NCBI GenBank assembly: GCA_030627065.1
Contig: DAOUSV010000039.1
Coordinates: 1 to 11,437 of the forward strand
Direction: 5' to 3'
Source: Piscirickettsiaceae bacterium
GTDB lineage: Bacteria > Pseudomonadota > Gammaproteobacteria > Nitrosococcales > Methylophagaceae
Length of the DNA: 11,437 bases
Shown here: positions 7,214 through 11,437 of the stretch, one piece after another
Numbering within the stretch: position 1 is the stretch's first letter
Layout of the letters: each line of letters opens with the position of its first letter
Position numbers and translations under genes: made by a program
Notes under the pieces: model-generated
Told to the model about the DNA's origin: nothing
Seen by the model: only the letters and a program-made list of their open reading frames with translations
The model's database searches: none

Positions 7214-7216
7214 CAA

Positions 7217-8401
7217 TTAATCTTGCAGTTGTTTATTAAGTTCTTTTGCCCAGTGAATAGCATCTAAATAGACTCTTGCTAACACTTCAGCAGGTATTGC
7301 TGAGGCTGATATAGCTTGCCAATTACCTTGTTCGTAATTCAATACATCTTGTAGTGCATGACCTGCATCACCTTCTTTATCGAGTAAAGCTGCGCGCAGC
7401 TCCGGAGAAAGAGGTAAATTTGCAAGCAGTGATGTAAGTGATTTGTCCATTAAGGCATCAAGCGTGGAAAATAAACCTGCAGCAAAAAAAGTTTCTGGTG
7501 AACCGTTATAATATTCAGCAAGTAATTCACACATTTTTGCTCTAGTCATAGCGACGATACGCAATTCAACGGGTTTATCATCAAGGCCAGAAAGGCTGAG
7601 TAAGCTTGCCCATGTTTTTATTTTATTAAAACCAAGCATAACGAGGGCTTGTTGGGTGCTATTCACTTCGCGTGGTAGACCAAAGAATGCCGAGTTAATT
7701 AACCGTAACAATTTATAGCTTAGGGAAATATCTTGGTTAATGGTATTGGCAAGATCTTCAGGTTCAATATCTGGATCCTGTAATTTAACTAGTAATTCCA
7801 TCAATATTTGCATGGATGGAGAAATCTTTTTCTTTTCTTGTTCTGACGGTAATGTGTAGAATTGACCTTGTAATAAATCTAAAGCATTAGATTTACATAA
7901 AGCATAATTATCTAAACTATTAACATTGGTTGCACATAAAACTTTGTGGTTATTACGCCATTGATTTAGATGTTCAACAAAAAACTGTTGGTTAAACTTC
8001 TCTAAATCGATTAATAAGATATTTGAATGATTATTATCTTCTTCTGCAATGGCATGACTTGCGAATGAAAATAGTGTGTTACCAACATCAGGAAAATGGC
8101 TACCATTGATATCTAGTGTGAAATTAAGATGTTTTTCTTCAAGTTTAAATAAAGCATGTCGCCATGATTCCGGCATTGATAATAATGCCTTTTGACGATC
8201 ACTGATTGATGGAAGAATGCTAGGTAATTGATTTATAAAAAGCGGAACATCCACATCATCATCTAGTTTTTCTCCTTGTTTAGTTAAAAAACTAAGGTGA
8301 TAACTATCGACATCGAGGCGGTCTGGTACAAAAATAGGTTGCCGATGAATAAGACCTGGGAATGTCTTTAATAACTCGAATGGAGCCTGTTCTTTTGCCA
8401 T
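7217..8401 (-). CDS. HDOD-domain protein with degenerate EAL-like N-terminus
   Basis: A 394-residue signalling-type protein of the EAL-HDOD (YuxH-like) layout. Residues about 15-185 keep the outline of an EAL domain: HRQPIF at 19-24 and LLQGQFYTLP at 176-185 match the usual start (RQPI) and end (QGYFF.P). The catalytic motif is gone: the place of YELLFR reads YHLSFL, with H35 where the Glu should be. Residues about 195-385 are an HDOD domain (MQILMELL, DISLSYKLLRLINSAFFGL, ALVMLGFNKIKTWASL). HDOD lacks phosphohydrolase activity; such proteins usually serve as partners in second-messenger or regulatory pathways, so no c-di-GMP hydrolysis is expected. The ATG at 8401 is chosen with AAGG 8 bp upstream; a TTG two codons earlier is too close to that site. 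It sits 28 bp after recR and is separated from aat by one stop codon. Confidence 0.82.
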   Translation of the reverse strand: MAKEQAPFELLKTFPGLIHRQPIFVPDRLDVDSYHLSFLTKQGEKLDDDVDVPLFINQLPSILPSISDRQKALLSMPESWRHALFKLEEKHLNFTLDINGSHFPDVGNTLFSFASHAIAEEDNNHSNILLIDLEKFNQQFFVEHLNQWRNNHKVLCATNVNSLDNYALCKSNALDLLQGQFYTLPSEQEKKKISPSMQILMELLVKLQDPDIEPEDLANTINQDISLSYKLLRLINSAFFGLPREVNSTQQALVMLGFNKIKTWASLLSLSGLDDKPVELRIVAMTRAKMCELLAEYYNGSPETFFAAGLFSTLDALMDKSLTSLLANLPLSPELRAALLDKEGDAGHALQDVLNYEQGNWQAISASAIPAEVLARVYLDAIHWAKELNKQLQD

Positions 8402-8429
8402 AATCAATGCCTTTTTGATATATTAATTT

Positions 8430-9029
8430 TTAGATCGACTCACGACCTGAAAATGCGTGTGATAGTGTACCACTGTCGACAAATTCTAGCTCACTCCCCA
8501 AAGGGATACCGTGAGCTAGTCGAGTAACATTGATTTTTCTACTGTGAGCTAATTGGCTAATATAGTGTGCGGTTGCTTCGCCTTCAACCGTTGGGTTGGT
8601 GGCAAGAATAAGCTCTTGGATTGTATTTTCATCAAATAATTCGATAAGTTGAGGAATACCAAGTGCCTCAGGCCCGATGCCATCTAATGGTGATAAATGT
8701 CCTGACAATACAAAGAACTGTCCCTTGTAATGTGTCGCTTGTTCAATCGCAAGTACATCACTTGGCATTTCAACAATACATAGCTGATCGTGACGACGAT
8801 TAGTATCACTACAGCGAGTACATATGTCATATTCACTTAAAATTCGACATTTCTGACAGTGCTGCACATTAGTCAGTGCATCATCTAAGGCATTGCTTAA
8901 GCGTTTTCCACCATCACGATGTCGTTCTAGTAAGTGGAATGCCATCCGCTGTGCTGATTTAGGCCCAACGCCGGGTAAGCAGCGAAAGGCTTCAATAAGT
9001 TCATCAATACGAGGTCCGAGACTGGCCAT
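8430..9029 (-). CDS. recR: Recombination mediator protein RecR
   Basis: Works with RecF and RecO to load RecA on gapped single-stranded DNA. It has 199 residues, the normal length. A helix-hairpin-helix is at about 10-30 (LPGVGPKSAQRMAFHLL). A C4 zinc finger uses C58, C61, C70 and C73. A Toprim domain follows from about 82 (LCIVEMPSDVLAIE), with the LSGHLSPLDGIGP loop and NPTVEGEATA. The C-terminal Walker B-like part (TRLAHGIPLGSELEFVD) and SGTLSHAFSGR ending are intact. The ATG at 9029 is 17 bp after ybaB; the ribosome site is weak, which suggests coupling. The order dnaX-ybaB-recR is widespread in bacteria. Confidence 0.97.
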   Translation of the reverse strand: MASLGPRIDELIEAFRCLPGVGPKSAQRMAFHLLERHRDGGKRLSNALDDALTNVQHCQKCRILSEYDICTRCSDTNRRHDQLCIVEMPSDVLAIEQATHYKGQFFVLSGHLSPLDGIGPEALGIPQLIELFDENTIQELILATNPTVEGEATAHYISQLAHSRKINVTRLAHGIPLGSELEFVDSGTLSHAFSGRESI

Positions 9030-9046
9030 TAGTTTTTGTATTCAGC

Positions 9047-9355
9047 CTAAAAAGGAAGTTTCATGCCAGGAGGAAGCATGCCTGACATACGATCTTGGCT
9101 TGTTTTCTCAACTTGGCGAACGGCATCATTAACTGCCGCAGCAATTAAGTCTTCTAACATGTCTTTATCATCTTCTAATAATGCGTCTTCAATGCTGACT
9201 CGTTTAACATCATGTTTACCTGTCATCACCACTTTTACCATGCCGGCGCCAGATTGACCTGTGACTTCCATCAATGCAAGTTCTTGTTGGGCTTTTTCCA
9301 TATTAGCCTGCATTTGTTGCGCCTGTTTCATCAGGTTACCCATTCCACCTTTCAT
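9047..9355 (-). CDS. ybaB: YbaB/EbfC nucleoid-associated protein
   Basis: A small dimeric DNA-binding protein of 102 residues (E. coli YbaB 109). It opens with a Gly/Met-rich GGMGNLMKQAQQMQ, followed by a helical segment, then EVTGQSGAGMVKV, the strongly conserved LLEDDKDMLEDL and NDAVRQVE segments, and a MLPPGMKLPF tail like the E. coli protein's. The ATG at 9355 has a good GAGG 7 bp upstream; an out-of-frame ATG lies 5 bp earlier and is not used. It starts 12 bp after dnaX and is followed by recR after 17 bp, so the three are almost certainly co-transcribed. Confidence 0.97.
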   Translation of the reverse strand: MKGGMGNLMKQAQQMQANMEKAQQELALMEVTGQSGAGMVKVVMTGKHDVKRVSIEDALLEDDKDMLEDLIAAAVNDAVRQVEKTSQDRMSGMLPPGMKLPF

Positions 9356-9367
9356 TGCATTTCCTCT

Positions 9368-11035
9368 TTAATCTAACGGTTTTATCGTGCTCTCAATAAT
9401 ACGAGCATCAAATGTTTGTTTAATGGCATCAACAACAGGATCATTATGAATTGAATCTACCGCCTGTTGTTGGCTTGAACGTTTTTGTTCTGCACGCTCA
9501 TTAGCTAATGTTGCTGTGTTAGCTTGTGATTCTTGTTGAATCAGTAGTGTAATATTTTGATTGAGATATCGACTTAGTTCCGATGTTAGACGTTCTTGTG
9601 CTTTGCCACTGGCAAGATGAGATAATCCGTCAGAAAGGGCTAATGTAATTTTATTATTTTCAAACTTAATAAAGGCACTGTTATCACCCAATTGACGTGC
9701 AAAAGCAGTGAGTTTTAACTGACCAATAATGTTTAACCAGTTGGCACTATTAATGTCTTGGTCGATATTAGATGTTGTTACTTGCTCTGTTGTCGTTTCT
9801 TTGACTGGAGCTGGCGATTCGGCAACATGTTGAATTACAGGTTCAACTGGTTTGGCTTCAGCATAATGAGTTTGTGGTGCTTTAATCTGTGTTGATTGCT
9901 TAGCTGTAGTCGATGGCATCGGCGGGATATTAGTCATATCACTATCAATTTTCATCGGCTGAAAATTCAGCATTCTGAGCAACACCATTTCAAAGCCACT
10001 TTGTGGATCTGCCGCATACGGTAAGTCACGTTTTCCATGCAATGCAATTTGATAAAACAATTGGATTAATTCAGGAGAGCATTGCTGAGCTAATTGCTGA
10101 AACTGTTCAAAGTTTTTTTCATCGGTATGTTCTAAATCAGGGACAAGTTGAATACTCGCAATACGCTGTAAGCTGACTAAAAGTTCATTTAGAACAAGTT
10201 TAAAGTCACGACCTTGCGCAGATATTTCCTGTGCTTGTTGTAATAATTGTTGGCCATCATTATTGATTAGTGCGCTCATTAACAATTGAACTTGCTGTTG
10301 AGAAATAGTCCCCAGCATTTGATTCACTTGTTCACTTGTTACATTGCCAGCGCCATAAGAAATAGCTTGGTCGAGTAGGCTAAGTGCATCACGCATACTA
10401 CCGTCAGCTGCACGCGCAATTTCATGTAATGCGGCATGTTCAAATTCAACCGATTCTTTTCCTAAAATATTAGCAAGGTGATCTGATATTTGAGTGACAT
10501 CTAAACGACGTAAATTAAATTGTAAACAACGTGAGAGAATGGTGACTGGCAGTTTTTGAGGGTCAGTAGTCGCAAATAAGAATTTAACGTGTGATGGCGG
10601 TTCTTCCAGCGTTTTTAATAAGGCATTAAAACTACTGGTTGATAACATATGGACTTCATCAATCAGATAAACCTTGTAGCGCCCTCGGCTAGGTGCATAT
10701 TGCACATTATCTAATAGGTCACGCGTGTCATCGACTTTGGTTCGAGAGGCGGCATCGACTTCAATTAAATCGACAAAACGTCCAGCATCAACTTCTTGGC
10801 AACTTTGGCATTCACCACACGGATTTGAGCTGACACCTTGTTCACAATTGAGAGATTTTGCAAAGATCCGCGCTAATGTTGTTTTGCCAACGCCACGGGT
10901 GCCGGAAAATAAAAAAGCATGGTGCAAACGATCTTGATCAAGACCATTGATTAGTGCTTTAAGAACATGTTGTTGTCCAACAACTTCAGAAAAAGTTTTA
11001 GGTCGCCATTTTCGTGCGAGAACTAAATAACTCAT
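9368..11035 (-). CDS. dnaX: DNA polymerase III subunit tau/gamma DnaX
   Basis: Clamp-loader ATPase that links the replicase cores and the helicase. It has 555 residues (E. coli tau 643). The N-terminal AAA+ domain spans about 1-220 with Walker A GTRGVGKT (45-52), zinc-module cysteines C64, C73, C76 and C79, Walker B LIDEVH (124-129), sensor-1 FATTD and the SRC motif at 168-170. The oligomerisation domain III spans about 225-360. A Pro/Thr/Gln-rich linker (about 365-430) leads to a tau-specific C-terminal domain (about 435-550). The usual slippery site after domain III, which makes gamma in E. coli, is not seen; instead an in-frame A-AAA-AAC lies at codons 306-308 within domain III. The ATG at 11035 begins the canonical SYLVLARKWRPKTF. 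The ribosome site is weak. The SRP RNA gene ends 29 bp upstream. Confidence 0.98.
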   Translation of the reverse strand: MSYLVLARKWRPKTFSEVVGQQHVLKALINGLDQDRLHHAFLFSGTRGVGKTTLARIFAKSLNCEQGVSSNPCGECQSCQEVDAGRFVDLIEVDAASRTKVDDTRDLLDNVQYAPSRGRYKVYLIDEVHMLSTSSFNALLKTLEEPPSHVKFLFATTDPQKLPVTILSRCLQFNLRRLDVTQISDHLANILGKESVEFEHAALHEIARAADGSMRDALSLLDQAISYGAGNVTSEQVNQMLGTISQQQVQLLMSALINNDGQQLLQQAQEISAQGRDFKLVLNELLVSLQRIASIQLVPDLEHTDEKNFEQFQQLAQQCSPELIQLFYQIALHGKRDLPYAADPQSGFEMVLLRMLNFQPMKIDSDMTNIPPMPSTTAKQSTQIKAPQTHYAEAKPVEPVIQHVAESPAPVKETTTEQVTTSNIDQDINSANWLNIIGQLKLTAFARQLGDNSAFIKFENNKITLALSDGLSHLASGKAQERLTSELSRYLNQNITLLIQQESQANTATLANERAEQKRSSQQQAVDSIHNDPVVDAIKQTFDARIIESTIKPLD

Positions 11036-11064
11036 TGATTAGAAGCACCTAAATGAATAAGGGC

Positions 11065-11176
11065 GATAACCTACACCAGCCAAATCTCGGCGCTCGAGTC
11101 CGAAGGCTCCGCTGCTCCCTTCCGGGCCTGACGGGCTAACCTACATATCGTCGCGAGGAGACCAGTGCAGGTCACC
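11065..11176 (-). ncRNA. ffs: Signal recognition particle 4.5S RNA
   Basis: The conserved domain IV is present on the minus strand: the CCGGAAGG apical stem with its GGAA tetraloop (GGAA at 11123-11120), and the neighbouring symmetric/asymmetric loop sequences (TCAGGCCC on one side, GGAGCAGC on the other). The ends pair perfectly: GGTGACCTGCAC at 11176-11165 with GTGTAGGTTATC at 11076-11065, a 12-bp closing helix with G-U pairs. The resulting 112 nt is close to E. coli 4.5S (114 nt). The RNA binds Ffh and targets nascent membrane proteins. It lies between tRNA-Ser and dnaX in the same direction, an arrangement known in pseudomonads for ffs-dnaX. I see no convincing promoter or terminator in the 68-bp AT-rich spacer behind the tRNA, so it may be cut from a longer transcript. 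Confidence 0.93.
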
Positions 11177-11244
11177 ATAATAAGTGTGTAATTTTAAGTG
11201 TTTTTTAGATTTTTTGCTATGTTAATTTTACTTTAAAATGTATA

Positions 11245-11334
11245 TGGCGGAGAGCGAGGGATTCGAACCCTCGATAGGGATAAACCTATACACACTTTCC
11301 AGGCGTGCGCCATCGGCCGCTCGGCCAGCTCTCC
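11245..11334 (-). tRNA. tRNA-Ser (anticodon GGA)
   Basis: A 90-nt class II tRNA. The acceptor stem pairs GGAGAGC with GCTCTCC, followed by discriminator G and an encoded CCA. The anticodon loop CTGGAAA, flanked by CACGC/GTGTG, gives anticodon GGA (11300-11298), which reads UCC and UCU. The long variable arm characteristic of tRNA-Ser and the T arm GAGGGTTCGAATCCCTC are intact. It is read in the same direction as ffs and dnaX. Confidence 0.97.
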
Positions 11335-11349
11335 AGATTTAGATGCGAA

Positions 11350-11378
11350 AGGTTACATTAGTAAATGCAATCTGACAA
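11350..11378 (-). promoter_or_regulatory. Weak candidate promoter for tRNA-Ser/ffs
   Basis: On the minus strand TTGTCA (11378-11373, 5/6 to the -35 box) and TAACCT (11355-11350, 3/6 to the -10 box) are spaced by exactly 17 bp. Transcription would start just before the tRNA 5' end. The -10 match is poor, so this is only a suggestion. The unknown gene upstream could equally supply read-through. Confidence 0.25.
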
Positions 11379-11381
11379 ACT

Positions 11382-11437
11382 TTATGCTTCAACAGCTTCA
11401 ACAGCTTCAACAGCTTCAACAGCTTCAACAGCTTCAA
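11382..11437 (-). CDS. C-terminal end of unknown protein with EAV repeats
   Basis: Read on the minus strand from the right edge, the sequence encodes Glu-Ala-Val repeats ending E-A-stop, with TAA at 11384-11382. Only the last 17 codons are in the window, so the protein cannot be named. It points the same way as the tRNA-Ser and ffs genes that follow. Low-complexity acidic/alanine tails of this kind occur on various bacterial proteins. A frame reading Lys-Leu-Leu repeats is also open on this strand to a TAA at 11341-11339, but the EAV frame ends right at the repeat boundary and is the more natural choice. Confidence 0.4.
   Translation of the reverse strand, partial: EAVEAVEAVEAVEAVEA
11387..11437. 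repeat. 9-bp tandem repeat (CTTCAACAG) running off the edge
   Basis: Five perfect copies of CTTCAACAG plus six bases of a sixth, reaching the last base of the window. No base departs from the unit. The length is a multiple of three, so copy-number change would alter the length of an encoded EAV tail without shifting frame. The true number of copies is not visible. Confidence 0.95.

Noticed and set aside
11177..11244. Promoter or terminator between tRNA-Ser and ffs
   Set aside because: AT-rich with scattered partial matches such as TTAACA, but no paired boxes with good spacing and no hairpin.
11384..11437. Plus-strand start M-LQQ-LQQ across the repeat
   Set aside because: The ATG abuts the repeat but no ribosome site precedes it; the minus-strand EAV frame with its terminal stop is more natural.
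1..11437. CRISPR array, prophage, toxin-antitoxin or other defence system
   Set aside because: No spaced direct repeats, integrase, capsid, Cas, toxin or nuclease signatures were seen; the identified genes are housekeeping or envelope genes.

Overview
The window looks like an ordinary chromosomal stretch of an AT-leaning gammaproteobacterium (roughly 40% GC by eye). The evidence is close resemblance to E. coli and Pseudomonas proteins: a 305-residue QmcA, IF-1, YbaB, RecR, DnaX, Aat, RoxA/YcfD and a CsiV-type envelope protein, plus the common gammaproteobacterial order SRP RNA - dnaX - ybaB - recR on one strand. I cannot fix the genus. A free-living gammaproteobacterium of the Methylophaga/Piscirickettsiaceae kind is a guess from overall resemblance only.

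Layout, left to right. Bases 1-436 carry an unrecognised minus-strand reading frame that runs off the left edge, with codon usage unlike the rest. It abuts and appears to replace the 5' end of a 6-oxopurine-type methylthionucleoside phosphorylase gene (about 433-1077). Next come csiV (minus), then the plus-strand group qmcA - nfeD - roxA (1833-4383): a membrane SPFH/NfeD pair and a ribosomal protein hydroxylase. A YbeL-type zinc-ribbon protein (minus) and dsbB (plus) are divergent from a 68-bp spacer.

From 5500 to the right edge almost everything is on the minus strand. In transcription order it reads: end of an unknown protein with an EAV-repeat tail (11437-11382), tRNA-Ser(GGA), SRP 4.5S RNA (ffs), dnaX, ybaB, recR, an EAL/HDOD-type protein, aat, bpt, infA. 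The spacing is tight: gaps of 12, 17 and 28 bp, a single-stop-codon abutment and an ATGA overlap. The run therefore looks like one or two long transcription units. They combine protein targeting (SRP RNA), replication and repair (DnaX, YbaB, RecR), N-degron tagging (Aat, Bpt) and translation initiation (IF-1).

I saw no CRISPR array, prophage module or recognisable defence or biosynthetic system. The items most worth checking are the foreign left-edge fragment and its junction, the in-frame slippery heptamer in dnaX that leads to a stop two codons later, the in-frame HDOD/aat abutment, and the nonanucleotide repeat at the right edge. Both window ends fall in atypical sequence (foreign fragment, tandem repeat), as would be expected if this is a whole contig broken at repeats; that is inference.
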